Shown here piece by piece: positions 32,119 through 40,881 of a stretch of DNA of 60,765 bases (the first letter of the stretch is position 1; each line of letters starts with the position of its first letter). The DNA is from a virus. The stretch lies in the IMG/VR virus record IMGVR_UViG_3300033148_002164, positions 1 through 60,765 of that record. One strand, 5' to 3'. Below the pieces are notes generated by a model. The model was not told where the DNA came from, ran no database searches, and saw only the letters and a program-made list of their open reading frames with translations. Both the position numbers and the translations under genes were made by a program.

Positions 32119-32164
32119 ACTATAGCACGCTGTAACGACGCGTCAAGGAACACGATCACACGAT
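32119..32164 (-). promoter_or_regulatory. Near-consensus promoter with two GATC sites
   Basis: On the minus strand TTGACG (32146-32141) and TATAGT (32124-32119) are 16 bp apart. CGATCA at 32153-32158 and CGATCC at 32161-32166 lie upstream. Confidence 0.75.
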
Positions 32165-32223
32165 CCCGCCCCGCGATTGACCGCCGCCCCGCTCGGCGAT
32201 AGCCTGAGACAGAGGAGGAACTC

Positions 32224-32709
32224 ATGACCGAACAACTGCGCCGAGCTCTCGCCCGATACAAGAAGCACTTCATCATCGGCTTCACCAAGCCCGTGGACCG
32301 TGACGCGGTGGCCCGCCTTGCGAGCCTGGACCACCTGAGTGATGAGGAGTTCGCCGTCCGCCTGGACTCCGCGCGCCGCGCCTGCAAGACCGTCTTCGGT
32401 AGGGGCTGCGAGGACTTCCTGATTGCTCAGGTCATGATCGCCGAGGTTGAGACCGTCGAGGTTGAGCGGTTGGTTGGGGTCGCGCCTGAGCTTGAGCCAA
32501 AGGTCGAGCCGCCCAAAAAGGAAGAGCCCGCCCCTACGAAGCCCGGCAAGCGACTCGCCTCGTGGATGGAGGTCAACAAGGTGCCCGACCTCTCCTTCCT
32601 CGCTGACTACACCGAGAAGGACCTGCTCGACTCCGATGGTATCGGCCCCGCCGTGCTCAAGGAGATCAAGGTACTGCTCAAGGCTAAAGGCCTCTCCCTC
32701 AAGGAGTAG
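32224..32709 (+). CDS. Protein with C-terminal helix-hairpin-helix / alpha-CTD-like domain
   Basis: The 161-aa protein has a helical N-terminal part, a Pro/Lys/Glu-rich linker (about 95-107) and a C-terminal domain of about 54 residues. That domain ends ADYTEKDLLDSDGIGPAVLKEIK, then VLLKAKGLSLKE, a pattern very like the C-terminal domain of bacterial RNA polymerase alpha (TEEDLL, NFGxKSLxEIK, GLSL). It could bind DNA or RNA polymerase. It lies between portal and the MuF-like gene, after AGGAGG. Confidence 0.6.
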   Translation: MTEQLRRALARYKKHFIIGFTKPVDRDAVARLASLDHLSDEEFAVRLDSARRACKTVFGRGCEDFLIAQVMIAEVETVEVERLVGVAPELEPKVEPPKKEEPAPTKPGKRLASWMEVNKVPDLSFLADYTEKDLLDSDGIGPAVLKEIKVLLKAKGLSLKE

Positions 32710-32712
32710 CCC

Positions 32713-33501
32713 GTGGCGGCCATAACCACAGCACCTGGATCTGAGGCGACCACCAAGCGCGCCAAATACTACCCCCGCCAGTGGGAGGGCCAGTATGCGC
32801 GGTTCCTGCGTCGTAGGGTGAAGATCCTGACGGCGCTCGTTGCGGACCAGGTAGCCGAGTTGCTCGAGGACGCCCAAGAACGGGAAGACCTCGATGCCAT
32901 GTTCCGCGCTGACTCGGACTCCGTCTTCGTGCGTGCCTTCGACGTGATGATTGAGGCCCTGCGCCGCGTGCTGCCGTCCATCGCGCTGATTCGCCCCAAG
33001 AGGCTGCTGCCCTTCGGCAAGGGCGTGGACCGGCACGCAGAGCGCACACTCGGGATTCAGGTCAAGGTCCCAGTGCGTGATGCCTTCACCGGCGACATCA
33101 TCAACAACTGGGCCCGGACGAACGCCGATCTCATCACCAACATGGGCCACACCTATCTGGACGACGTAGCCAAGCAGGTCTCAAAGGCCGTCATCGAGGG
33201 GACCACGACGAAGGACCTCGCCAAGATCATCAGGGAGCGGACTGGCGTCGGGCTTCGGCGGGCTGACCTGCTCGCGCGAGACCAGATCTCAACGCTCAAC
33301 AGCCAGATCACCCGAGCACGCCAAGAGGCGGCCGGGATCACTGAGTTCGTTTGGGTGGACAGCGGGGACAGCCGGGTCAGGACGAGTCATGAGCAGTTGC
33401 ACAATCAGACGTTCAGTTGGGTCACAGGCGCCCCCGGAGAGGGCCGGCCCGGCGAGCCGATAAACTGCCGGTGCACCGCTGAGCCCGTGATTCCTGACTG
33501 A
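32713..33501 (+). CDS. MuF/SPP1 gp7-like head morphogenesis protein
   Basis: The 262-aa product has the MuF-type C-terminal block: ARDQISTLNSQITRARQEAAGITEFVWVDSGDSRVRTSHEQLHNQTFSW, ending with PGEPINCRCTAEPV. The N-terminal half is helical. These minor head proteins bind portal and may enter the cell with DNA. Translation starts at GTG 32713. Confidence 0.92.
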   Translation: MAAITTAPGSEATTKRAKYYPRQWEGQYARFLRRRVKILTALVADQVAELLEDAQEREDLDAMFRADSDSVFVRAFDVMIEALRRVLPSIALIRPKRLLPFGKGVDRHAERTLGIQVKVPVRDAFTGDIINNWARTNADLITNMGHTYLDDVAKQVSKAVIEGTTTKDLAKIIRERTGVGLRRADLLARDQISTLNSQITRARQEAAGITEFVWVDSGDSRVRTSHEQLHNQTFSWVTGAPGEGRPGEPINCRCTAEPVIPD

Positions 33502-33612
33502 ACTCAGGGGCCCAGGTTGCTTGCGCGTCGAGACCAAGGCGCTCGGCGAGCGGTCGGGGCTTTGGGTGGTGGGGTCGCTTCAGGCCTTGGAAGGTGAAGC
33601 GGGGGTCGAGCA

Positions 33613-33978
33613 TCACCACTCACCCCGCAGAAGCACGCACCGGATCACGGCCTCGCCCATCGTCTGGCTTGCCGGTGTCCCGCTCATGCGCCCGAACTCG
33701 TCGCGCCATCGAAGCATGGGCTGCCGGTCCTCGCGCATCACGTTGAGGATGTAGCGGTGCCGGAGCATCGAGAGCAGGATGTAGCCGGTGCGCTCGTCGT
33801 AGGCGTCGACGATTCGAAGACCGAGATCGTGCGGCCAGTCGTATTCGCCATGGGGGTTCTCGTTCCTGCTGAGCCGGTGCCCGAAGTACTTCAGGGTCGG
33901 CAGTTGCGTGTTCATGCCGGGCTCCCAATGGAAGCCGGGCAGCCGCATTGCCTCTTGGACTTGCTCGACGGTCAGCAT
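33613..33978 (-). CDS. LPGFHWEPGM protein, distant member of the MPGM family
   Basis: The 121-aa product has a short helix followed by LPGFHWEPGM (residues 13-22), like the WMPGM motif of the 6506 and 14538 products, but lacks the LEAAP tail. The middle reads LGLRIVDAYDERTGYILLSMLRH. It overlaps the upstream gene by 7 bases. Function is unknown. Confidence 0.68.
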   Translation of the reverse strand: MLTVEQVQEAMRLPGFHWEPGMNTQLPTLKYFGHRLSRNENPHGEYDWPHDLGLRIVDAYDERTGYILLSMLRHRYILNVMREDRQPMLRWRDEFGRMSGTPASQTMGEAVIRCVLLRGEW

Positions 33979-34481
33979 GACTCGACCCCGAGCAGCGCCT
34001 TCAGCTGAGGCTCAAGACGCTCAACAGCATCTCGACCACTCTCGCCTTGCTCCAGATCGATGCCGCCGATGTAGGAGTAGACGCCGTGTGGGTCGTCCTC
34101 AATCTGCTGTTCATCGGTCCCGCACAACTCCCACACGGCGGCAACGGCGCGGTGGTAGTTCTCTGGACATGTGTGCTCGTCATAGAAATAGCTTTGGTCC
34201 TTCCCTTGTTCTCCGTGGCTCTCGAAGCGCATCCCTTCAACGATAAGCACGAGCGTCCCGCCCTCCAACTGGAGCACCTCAAGCGTCTTGATGCGGCGCT
34301 CGGCGCGAGCCTTCACGGTGACAGCCTGGCCATCCACGGTCCCCTCGTAGGCCCCGCCGCAATGGTCGCAGTACCACGAGCCCCATTGGCGCTTACTGTC
34401 GAGTAGATGGTCGATGCGCCCGGCTGGCTTGAAGCAGTGTGGGCAGATCACTCTTGTGATGGTTTCTGTTGTGGTGCTCAT
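33972..34481 (-). CDS. Zinc-ribbon hypothetical protein
   Basis: The 169-aa protein has an N-terminal ribbon (CPHCFKPAG, then YCDHCGGAY), a basic beta segment and an acidic helical C-terminus. It probably binds zinc; the role is unknown. Its start overlaps the upstream stop (ATGA). Confidence 0.68.
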   Translation of the reverse strand: MSTTTETITRVICPHCFKPAGRIDHLLDSKRQWGSWYCDHCGGAYEGTVDGQAVTVKARAERRIKTLEVLQLEGGTLVLIVEGMRFESHGEQGKDQSYFYDEHTCPENYHRAVAAVWELCGTDEQQIEDDPHGVYSYIGGIDLEQGESGRDAVERLEPQLKALLGVESC

Positions 34482-34807
34482 GGCCGGCCTCCCTTGCCCG
34501 GAGTTCCGCGCAGCACGCCGGGGCCCTGCTTGAGATTCCCGATCATCTTGCCAGCCATTGGCACACGGACGGACTCGCCGAGAATCGTGAGATTGAGCAT
34601 CGGATGGAACTGCCTCACCGGATAGTCGTGGCCTTGGTCGGAGTAGTGGATGGTCCTGAAGGTTGCCGTGTACTTGACGTTGGAAATGACGCCATCCGGG
34701 AACCTCACATCACAGCGCCCGTCGACTTCAACGAGTTTCACGCCGTTGACGGTGTAGGTGAGATGTTCCCACGAGTTCGTCACTTCCACCTTGTAGAAGT
34801 CAATCAT
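34478..34807 (-). CDS. Hypothetical beta-rich protein, first of island
   Basis: The 109-aa product (MIDFYKVEVTNSWEHLTYTVNG...) follows GGAGAACGAT-ATG. It is beta-rich, with a basic Gly-rich end (GVLRGTPGKGGRP). The longer reading to 35020 crosses two promoters and is rejected. Confidence 0.68.
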   Translation of the reverse strand: MIDFYKVEVTNSWEHLTYTVNGVKLVEVDGRCDVRFPDGVISNVKYTATFRTIHYSDQGHDYPVRQFHPMLNLTILGESVRVPMAGKMIGNLKQGPGVLRGTPGKGGRP

Positions 34808-34832
34808 ATCGTTCTCCATTCGATTCACCAGA

Positions 34833-34870
34833 ACTATAACGCAACGCCATGACAAGTCAATCAACGATCG
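34833..34870 (-). promoter_or_regulatory. Near-consensus promoter with CGATCG element
   Basis: On the minus strand TTGACT (34860-34855) and TATAGT (34838-34833) are 16 bp apart, with CGATCG at 34865-34870. Confidence 0.75.
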
Positions 34871-34879
34871 CCGCCCGTG

Positions 34880-34908
34880 TTGCCCGTGCCCCGAACCCGT
34901 GGTATTTC
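34880..34908 (+). promoter_or_regulatory. Promoter of DUF2213 gene
   Basis: TTGCCC (34880-34885) and TATTTC (34903-34908) are 17 bp apart, about 30 bases before the GTG at 34939. Confidence 0.45.
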
Positions 34909-34938
34909 TTGGGTATCTCTTGCGCGCGCGAGGCCCGT

Positions 34939-36153
34939 GTGACCGTCCTACAGTACCGCACCGACTCCGATGAAGACGCGCCCACGTCGTACCGCTACGA
35001 TCGGGGACAACTCGGGCCACCCCGCAAAACCAAAGAGGGCTACCTGATCCTTGAGGGCTACGCGGCCAAGCCGGGGATCCTTGAGTACCGGACTCCGAAC
35101 GGGATTCGTCGGGAGCTCGTGCTGCCGGATGAGTTGGCTCGGCCCTCCTCGATGGATTCGTTGAAGCACAAGCCGGCGACCTTCAAGCACCCGAAACCCG
35201 CAGACAGGCCGGTCGGGCCGCACAATGTGAAACGGCTTGGTGTTGGCGACGTGCCCAAGGTCTGGGTCGATGAGCACGGCTTCCTTCAAGTCAAGGTCAT
35301 CGTTCGGGACGCCGAGGCTATCCAGGCCATCGAGTCGCTGAAGTCCGTCGAACTCAGCCCCGGTTACATCGTCATGGTCGAAATGACCTCCGGCGAGCAC
35401 GACGAGTTTGGCCCCTACGATGCCATCCAGCGGGGCCGGTTGTATGACCACCTCGCCATTGTTGATAGGGCTCGCGGTGGCTCCGAAGTCCGCTTGCGGG
35501 TAGACTCTGACGACAACCAAGTAGACTCACCACCTGATGGCGCTCCTGCGCTGGAGGAACCAAAGATGAACCCCACTCTTCTGGCCGTCGCGATGCTTCT
35601 CAGCGTCCGAGTAGATGCCGCCGACACTGATGAGACCCTCGGGCCCAAGGTGACCGCTGCCGCACAAGACATCAAGGACAAGGCTGAGCGTGTTGACGCT
35701 GCCGAGGTCGAGGTCACCAGCGCCACTGAGCGCGCTGATGCCGCCGATGCTGCCAAGACCAAGGCAGAGGCCGACCTGGCCACCGAGCAGGAAGCGCACC
35801 GCGCCGACTCCATGGACCTGCCCGCCCTGCAGGATTGGCACGCCAAGCGCTCGGTCCTCGAAGCCCGCGCCAAGGTCGCCAAGGTCGAGAAGGTTGACGA
35901 GATGGACAACGAGGCCCTCACCAAGGCCGTCGTCGTCGCCGTCGTCACCGATGCCAAGACCGACGCTGAGCCCGCCTACTACTCTGCCGCCTTCGACATG
36001 CTCCCCGAGATCAAGGTCGACGGCGCTGGTTCGTGGTCCGGTCTCCGCAAGGAGCGCCGCAAGGACAGCGACGACAAGCCCGCCAAGCCGATCCAGACTT
36101 CCACCGCGAAGACCTGGAACAAGTCCTTCGAAGCCAATCGCCCTACCAAGTAA
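34939..36153 (+). CDS. DUF2213 protein, candidate prohead protease/scaffold
   Basis: The product of about 404 aa has the DUF2213 blocks GYAAKPGILEYRTPNGIRRELVLPDEL, KHKPATFKHP, NVKRLGVGDV and SVELSPGYIVMVE, with YDHLAIVDRARGG toward the end of the domain. An Ala/Glu/Lys-rich helix suited to scaffolding follows. This family occupies the protease/scaffold slot before the capsid gene. The start is taken at GTG 34939, after the predicted promoter; an ATG at 34849 lies upstream inside divergent promoter DNA. Confidence 0.82.
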   Translation: MTVLQYRTDSDEDAPTSYRYDRGQLGPPRKTKEGYLILEGYAAKPGILEYRTPNGIRRELVLPDELARPSSMDSLKHKPATFKHPKPADRPVGPHNVKRLGVGDVPKVWVDEHGFLQVKVIVRDAEAIQAIESLKSVELSPGYIVMVEMTSGEHDEFGPYDAIQRGRLYDHLAIVDRARGGSEVRLRVDSDDNQVDSPPDGAPALEEPKMNPTLLAVAMLLSVRVDAADTDETLGPKVTAAAQDIKDKAERVDAAEVEVTSATERADAADAAKTKAEADLATEQEAHRADSMDLPALQDWHAKRSVLEARAKVAKVEKVDEMDNEALTKAVVVAVVTDAKTDAEPAYYSAAFDMLPEIKVDGAGSWSGLRKERRKDSDDKPAKPIQTSTAKTWNKSFEANRPTK

Positions 36154-36184
36154 ACCCACCGGGCTTCGGCCCTTAGAATAGGAG

Positions 36185-37375
36185 ATGGCCATGACCATCA
36201 GCCAGCAGGCCACCGATGTCCGGGGAGATCGTTTTCTCCAGGGTCGTCCCGGTGAGCCTTCCCAGTACAGCCCGTTCAACAGCGTTCGGGACTTCATCAA
36301 CAGCGCGCCCCAGGCGAAGCAGACCGCGACCGTCGTGGTTGACACCGCCACCAACAGCACCATCTACACCTACACGGTGAACGGTGTGGACATCACCACC
36401 ACCTCGGACGCCTCGGCTACCAAGATCGAGATCGCTGACGCTCTCGCGGTAGCCCACAACTCCGAGCCCGCCGTTCGCGGTCAGGTCGTGGCCGTCTCCG
36501 ATGGCGTCGACACCGTGACCCTGACCAGCACCGTCTCCGGTCTGGCCTTCACTGCCTCCGATTCAGACTCCCGCCTGACCACCAGCGCCGGCACCTCCAA
36601 CGCCGCTGCTGACTCCATCGGGTTCGGCCTGATCCTGGTCGCCCTGGCCCTGTCCGCCTCCGACCGCATGCCGCCCTGCGCCCTGCCCAAGTCGAGCCTG
36701 TACACCGCTCAGGTGATGACCGGCGCCTTCACCTACCAGGTCGGCAAGATCATCCGCTGCCAGGTCATCGACAAGCACAGCGGAGCCGTCATCGCTGACG
36801 CCGAGCACGTGCAGGCCGCTGACCTCGCGACCTCCATCACCGCTCTCGTGGCTCAGCTGAATGCTCAGCTGCCCGCGAACACCGTGGTCGCGGTTGCCGG
36901 CGCTACCAGTTGGACCCTGACCGCCGAGAAGGCTGGCCTCGAGTTCGATGCCAACGTCTCCTCAGACGACAGCGTCAACGTTCTGGAGACCATCGCCTAC
37001 ACCACCGGCCCTTCTCCAGTCACCAGCCTCATCCGGTCCTTCATCGGGCTGTCCAAGGCTACCCTGGACGAGGAGACCACCACCATCGGCGGCGACACTG
37101 TGGCGTACCCCGCTAACGCTGGCGTCAAGGTCGGTCAGGAAGGTCACTACTGGGTCAGTCGCGACTCCAGCGAGACCATCTCCTTCGGTGACGGCGTCTA
37201 CGTCGAGATGGACGCCACCAGCGATGACATCGGCAAGTGCTTCCAGGCCACCTCTTCCACGCGGCTGCTTCTGCCCTCCGTGATCTGGGAGCGGACCGAC
37301 ACCGGTGATGTCGCCACCGACCTGATCGGTGAGATCTCCTTCAACTGGCGCTCCACCCGCGCCGCTGCCCAGTAG
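36185..37375 (+). CDS. Capsid cement/decoration protein
   Basis: The 396-aa protein lies directly before the capsid gene. It starts with a short arm, then a beta domain with YTYTVNGVDITTTSD and VTLTSTVSGLAFT, then a domain with DRMPPCALPKSSLYTAQVMTG, another VTLTA-type beta segment, and a closing barrel (VGQEGHYWVSRDSSETISFGDGVYV). Such architecture fits cement proteins on the capsid surface. The related small domain recurs in the 55852 product. Confidence 0.75.
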   Translation: MAMTISQQATDVRGDRFLQGRPGEPSQYSPFNSVRDFINSAPQAKQTATVVVDTATNSTIYTYTVNGVDITTTSDASATKIEIADALAVAHNSEPAVRGQVVAVSDGVDTVTLTSTVSGLAFTASDSDSRLTTSAGTSNAAADSIGFGLILVALALSASDRMPPCALPKSSLYTAQVMTGAFTYQVGKIIRCQVIDKHSGAVIADAEHVQAADLATSITALVAQLNAQLPANTVVAVAGATSWTLTAEKAGLEFDANVSSDDSVNVLETIAYTTGPSPVTSLIRSFIGLSKATLDEETTTIGGDTVAYPANAGVKVGQEGHYWVSRDSSETISFGDGVYVEMDATSDDIGKCFQATSSTRLLLPSVIWERTDTGDVATDLIGEISFNWRSTRAAAQ

Positions 37376-37383
37376 GATTCCCC

Positions 37384-38508
37384 ATGACTGTCCTCCACAT
37401 TGACGGCCGGGGAAACTCGCGCCCCTTCGCCCACGGCGATGCCCTCCTGAGTCGGCTTGAGGCAATCAAGCTCTCGGGTGATAGCTTCTCCACCTGGGCC
37501 CAGCACCAGAACGCTGACGCCTTCGACACCCTGCTGGCCAAGGACTCCGGTCTCGCGGCTCGCATCAAGGGCGTGCGCGTCGACGGCTACGAGGAGGTGT
37601 ACAACGCTGACGCCTTCTCCGACGCTGGCGGCCTGGCCCTTGCTCGTGACCTCGACTTCGTTCACCAGAAGGTGCTCGAGGAGGCCTCGCCTGCCAACAA
37701 CGCGCTGAACATGTTCGCCACCGGCACCGGGATCCCACAGGGCGCCCGCACCCACTCCGTCCGTCGTCTCCTGTACGATGGCGAGGCCGCTTGGCACCGT
37801 GGCGGCAACAACGCTCCTCGCGTCGGCGTTCGTCAGAAGGAAGAGCAGTTCCCCGTCCGTCACATCGTGACCTCGGTGGAGATGAACCTCTTCGAGATGA
37901 TGAGCAGCAACTTCGCCAACCTGAACGCCTACCAGCGCAAGCTGCGCGGCGCCCGCAAGGTGATGGAGAAGTTCCTGAACCACGCCCTGTGGAACGGAGA
38001 CGAGGACCAAGGCTACAAGGGAGTTCTGAACTACCCGTACCTGGCCAAGAAGACCGCCGCGACCGCGTTCGACGGGTCCGCTACCGCTGCTGCGATGCTG
38101 GCTGAGCTCAACTCTGCCGCCAACTACCCCGGTGAGCAGTCTGGCGCCGTGTTCATGCCCAACCGCATGGTCACCAGCCCCCGCGTGAAGAACCTCCTCA
38201 TGCAGACGCAGAACAGCACCGCCAGCGACACCACGCTCGGCGAGTACTTCCTGCGGAACAACGACGAGATCGCCCGCATCGAGGCCGCCCGCGAGCTCAA
38301 GGACTTCAACGGCGTCTCCGGCGTCGATGCGATCCTGTTCTACAACGACGAGCCCGACAGCATCAGCCACGAGACCGTGGCCGGCATCCAGATCCTGCCC
38401 CGTCAGGTCTTCGGATTCGATGAGGTCACCTACATGTACATGAGCACTGGCGGTATCGTCATGCGTGATGCTGGCAACAACATCCTGCTCCTCGTGACCG
38501 CCGCTTAG
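37384..38508 (+). CDS. Major capsid protein, DUF2184 family
   Basis: The 374-aa protein is DUF2184-like: a long N-terminal arm, an LNMFATGTGIPQGARTHSVRRL segment, KEEQFPVRHIVTSVEMNLFEM, KVMEKFLNHALWNGDEDQGYKGVLN and a C-terminal beta part with EVTYMYMSTGGIVMRDAGN. It forms the HK97-fold shell. It is followed by a strong terminator, in keeping with high expression. Confidence 0.93.
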   Translation: MTVLHIDGRGNSRPFAHGDALLSRLEAIKLSGDSFSTWAQHQNADAFDTLLAKDSGLAARIKGVRVDGYEEVYNADAFSDAGGLALARDLDFVHQKVLEEASPANNALNMFATGTGIPQGARTHSVRRLLYDGEAAWHRGGNNAPRVGVRQKEEQFPVRHIVTSVEMNLFEMMSSNFANLNAYQRKLRGARKVMEKFLNHALWNGDEDQGYKGVLNYPYLAKKTAATAFDGSATAAAMLAELNSAANYPGEQSGAVFMPNRMVTSPRVKNLLMQTQNSTASDTTLGEYFLRNNDEIARIEAARELKDFNGVSGVDAILFYNDEPDSISHETVAGIQILPRQVFGFDEVTYMYMSTGGIVMRDAGNNILLLVTAA

Positions 38509-38527
38509 TCAGCGACTTCGCGTCAAC

Positions 38528-38558
38528 CGCCCCGGCTGCCTTCGTGGTAGTCGGGGCG
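38528..38558. terminator. Terminator after capsid gene
   Basis: CGCCCCG and CGGGGCG form a GC-rich stem with extended pairing, followed by ATTTG. It lies between the capsid stop and the end of the convergent minus-strand gene and may serve both. Confidence 0.7.
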
Positions 38559-38565
38559 ATTTGCG

Positions 38566-38922
38566 TCAGTCTTTGCGGCCCTTCGCTGCGTCGATCCAGC
38601 GCTCTTTGTTCTCCGCCCACTCCTCCAGAACAACAATGAGTTGCTTCTGGCAGTCCTCCGGATCCCACCAGCCCGGATAGCCGATGCCGGCGTAGACATC
38701 GAGAACAACGCTGTAGCCGTCGACTTGCTGCCCAAGCACGGCTGACACTGGGTCAAGCCCTGCTTCAACGATTGCCACCCTTGAGACGCCTCTGGCTCGG
38801 AAGTAGAACGGGTAGCCGTCGACAGTTCCGGTCGCCTGGACTGGACACTGGCCGCCGCACTCTTCGGTGAAGTGGATGATTGCTGGCGGTGTTGGCGTTG
38901 CTGTCGGTAGCCTGAAGGTCAT
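38566..38922 (-). CDS. Conserved-type phage hypothetical protein
   Basis: The 118-aa protein has IIHFTEECGGQCPVQATGTVDGYPFYFRARG, a recurrent pattern in phage accessory proteins, then DVYAGIGYPGWWDPEDCQKQL. Function is unknown. Its start overlaps the upstream stop (ATGA). Confidence 0.7.
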   Translation of the reverse strand: MTFRLPTATPTPPAIIHFTEECGGQCPVQATGTVDGYPFYFRARGVSRVAIVEAGLDPVSAVLGQQVDGYSVVLDVYAGIGYPGWWDPEDCQKQLIVVLEEWAENKERWIDAAKGRKD

Positions 38923-39374
38923 TGGTCTCCCCCGTCAACGGCTGGCGGCTCCATCTTGGCGATCGCTCTCGCGAATGCAGCAGCGGCCTTGCACCGTTGA
39001 CCGCAGTAGAGGAGGGGTCTGCCGGACGCTTTCCGCCCCGCTTCATCGTGTCCACCAGTTTTGCAGACGAACTCGGTGCTGCACACCCTGCATTTGCGAA
39101 GCTTCCAGCCTGCCCATCGGACGAACTCGGAACCGACTTTTGTCGCCTTGATCAAGTCCGTTGACTCAACGTAGACAAGCCCCCTACGGACTAACTCCCA
39201 GATCGTCTTGGAGTGATACTCGGAAATGTCCAGCCCGTTTTTACGTGAAGCGATGTCCTTGAGCGCCTTCACCATGTACTGGGTTGGCTTGTTGATTGCG
39301 TTCAGGATTCTCGCGGTCTCAATATCTGGCTTGGTCGCGTTCTTGTCCGGCCACTTGTGTTCGGCTGTCGCCAT
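38919..39374 (-). CDS. Winged-helix-like protein with zinc finger
   Basis: The 151-aa protein has a helical N-terminal part with a possible winged helix (HSKTIWELVRRGLVYVESTDLIKATKVG) and a C-terminal CRVCSTEFVC, then LLYCGQRCKAA zinc motif. It may be a regulator. The start follows GGGAGACCGAT-ATG. Confidence 0.65.
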   Translation of the reverse strand: MATAEHKWPDKNATKPDIETARILNAINKPTQYMVKALKDIASRKNGLDISEYHSKTIWELVRRGLVYVESTDLIKATKVGSEFVRWAGWKLRKCRVCSTEFVCKTGGHDEAGRKASGRPLLYCGQRCKAAAAFARAIAKMEPPAVDGGDQ

Positions 39375-39398
39375 ATCGGTCTCCCTGTTCGTGCTTAG

Positions 39399-39447
39399 AC
39401 GATAGCACGGTGCTACAACAAGTCAAGCCACAACCCCAACACGATCG
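39399..39447 (-). promoter_or_regulatory. Promoter with upstream CGATCG
   Basis: On the minus strand TTGACT (39426-39421) and TATCGT (39404-39399) are 16 bp apart, with CGATCG at 39442-39447. TACACT at 39469-39474 is a possible -10 for the divergent plus transcript. Confidence 0.65.
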
Positions 39448-39493
39448 GCTTTTCCTCCCGAATCGCGCTACACTACAAGCGAGGAGGCTATCC

Positions 39494-39802
39494 ATGCAGA
39501 TCATCAACACAACCAACAGCCCGATATCCCTTTGCCCCGCCCTACCCCTTGAGCAGATCAAGAAGTTGGACGAGGCCTTCCTGTCGGACTCCACCCCGCG
39601 CATCGACTCCGAGGGCAACCACACCCCCGGCCCTGGCGTCCTGGTCCATCTCGGCTGTGACGCTGACAAGAACGTCGTCGGTGCCGTCAAGCCCCGGGTC
39701 GAGGTCTCCGAGGACTTCCTTCGGAGCATCATGCAGGACAAGACCTGCCGGGCTCTCTTCGAGCGTGGCGACCTGCGCCACGACAACCCCATCGCCATCT
39801 GA
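39494..39802 (+). CDS. Hypothetical protein after capsid
   Basis: The 102-aa protein (MQIINTTNSPISLCPALPLEQIKK...) follows GAGGAGGCTATCC. Its place between capsid and the DUF4054 connector suggests a virion or assembly protein. No family is recognised. Confidence 0.68.
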   Translation: MQIINTTNSPISLCPALPLEQIKKLDEAFLSDSTPRIDSEGNHTPGPGVLVHLGCDADKNVVGAVKPRVEVSEDFLRSIMQDKTCRALFERGDLRHDNPIAI

Positions 39803-39812
39803 GGGATAGGCC

Positions 39813-40256
39813 GTGTCCACAAGTACCGATCTCCTCGACAAGGTTGCTCCTGAACTCGAATCTGTTGATTCGGATATCAAGGACCTATTCATTGAGACGG
39901 CCACGACTGCGCACACGGCCACCCCTTGGGGCAACATTTACCTGTTCGCCATGGTGAACTACGCGGCGCACCTGATGACCCTCAGCGGCTACGGGTCCTC
40001 CGACCCTGCTGCTGCATCTGGCGCGGCTGCGGGCAACGCTGGGGCCGCCACAAGCAAGAAGGAGGGCGACCTTGCCCTTGGCTTCGCTTCGGCCTCAAGC
40101 GTGGCCTCTACGGTCGAGCAGGCCTGGCTGATGGAGACCAAGTACGGGCGCACCTACCTGGCCCTGCGCAAGACGCGCGCCGTTGCTGCCCCGGGCCTGA
40201 TCTACATCCTTGAGGGCAGCACCCCAAGCACCTTCGTCACCAGCGAGACGACATGA
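39813..40256 (+). CDS. DUF4054-like head-tail connector
   Basis: The 147-aa protein starts at GTG 39813. It has a helical core (WGNIYLFAMVNYAAHLMTL), an Ala/Gly-rich loop and KKEGDLALGFASAS, then KYGRTYLAL, as in DUF4054 adaptor proteins that attach to portal. Confidence 0.78.
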   Translation: MSTSTDLLDKVAPELESVDSDIKDLFIETATTAHTATPWGNIYLFAMVNYAAHLMTLSGYGSSDPAAASGAAAGNAGAATSKKEGDLALGFASASSVASTVEQAWLMETKYGRTYLALRKTRAVAAPGLIYILEGSTPSTFVTSETT

Positions 40257-40714
40257 GCGAGGTCATTGACCGGGACATGGGCATGGCCCAACTCATGCGC
40301 GACTTCGCCGACATCGACCGCGCCGAGGTCTACGTCGGGATCCGTGGTGTGCGCGGCGCCCAGAAGGACCCGAGCGAGAATCTGAACCTCGCCGAGATCG
40401 CTGCGGTCAACGAGTTCGGCGGCGGCAACGTGCCCGAGCGCTCGTTCCTGCGGTCCACCGTGGACGAGAACGAGAAGAAGTACACCAAGCGGATCGAAGG
40501 CATTATCACCGGTGTCATCGACGGCAAGCGCGGGCTTGACCAAGGGCTCGACCTGCTCGGGCTCAAGGTGGTGGGCGATGTGCAGCGCAAGATTCGCGAC
40601 TTGAAGACGCCGGTAAATGCCCCGTTGACCATTGCGCTCAAGGGCTCGGCGAACCCGCTGATCGACACCGGCCGCCTTCGCCAGTCCATCGACTATGAAG
40701 TGGTGAAGTCATGA
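40253..40714 (+). CDS. Neck/tail-completion protein (HK97 gp10-like class)
   Basis: The 153-aa product has EVYVGIRG, LNLAEIAAVNEFGGGNVPERSFLRSTVDEN and LIDTGRLRQSIDYEV. The NEFGxxxxPERSFLR and DTGRLRxSI blocks are typical of tail-completion proteins of this class. Coupled by ATGA to both neighbours. Confidence 0.8.
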   Translation: MSEVIDRDMGMAQLMRDFADIDRAEVYVGIRGVRGAQKDPSENLNLAEIAAVNEFGGGNVPERSFLRSTVDENEKKYTKRIEGIITGVIDGKRGLDQGLDLLGLKVVGDVQRKIRDLKTPVNAPLTIALKGSANPLIDTGRLRQSIDYEVVKS

Positions 40715-40881
40715 AGACCTACGGCGGCGAGAAGGCTGCTGCATGGGCTTGGCACGACTGGTGCGGCTGCCCGCGTTGTGAACGGAAGGCGCTGGCGCCC
40801 AACGAGAAGCGCCGCCTGAAGACTATCGCCCGCCGTCAGGGTCGACGTGAAATCGCCGCCCAACTCAGGGGTGCGTCATGA
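40711..40881 (+). CDS. Small basic cysteine protein in neck operon
   Basis: The 56-aa product (MKTYGGEKAAAWAWHDWCGCPRCERK...) has a CGCPRC cluster and a basic helical tail. It begins and ends in ATGA overlaps, so it is probably translated. Function is unknown. Confidence 0.6.
   Translation: MKTYGGEKAAAWAWHDWCGCPRCERKALAPNEKRRLKTIARRQGRREIAAQLRGAS

Noticed and set aside
33422-33613. Minus-strand frame of about 63 codons beginning in a TGATG overlap after the 33613 gene
   Set aside because: It overlaps 80 bases of the MuF-like gene on the other strand and looks low in complexity; possible but not supported enough to annotate.
36956-38370. Long minus-strand frames opposite the capsid and cement genes
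   Set aside because: They are shadows of high-GC genes with DUF2184 and cement features; no ribosome sites or motifs support them.
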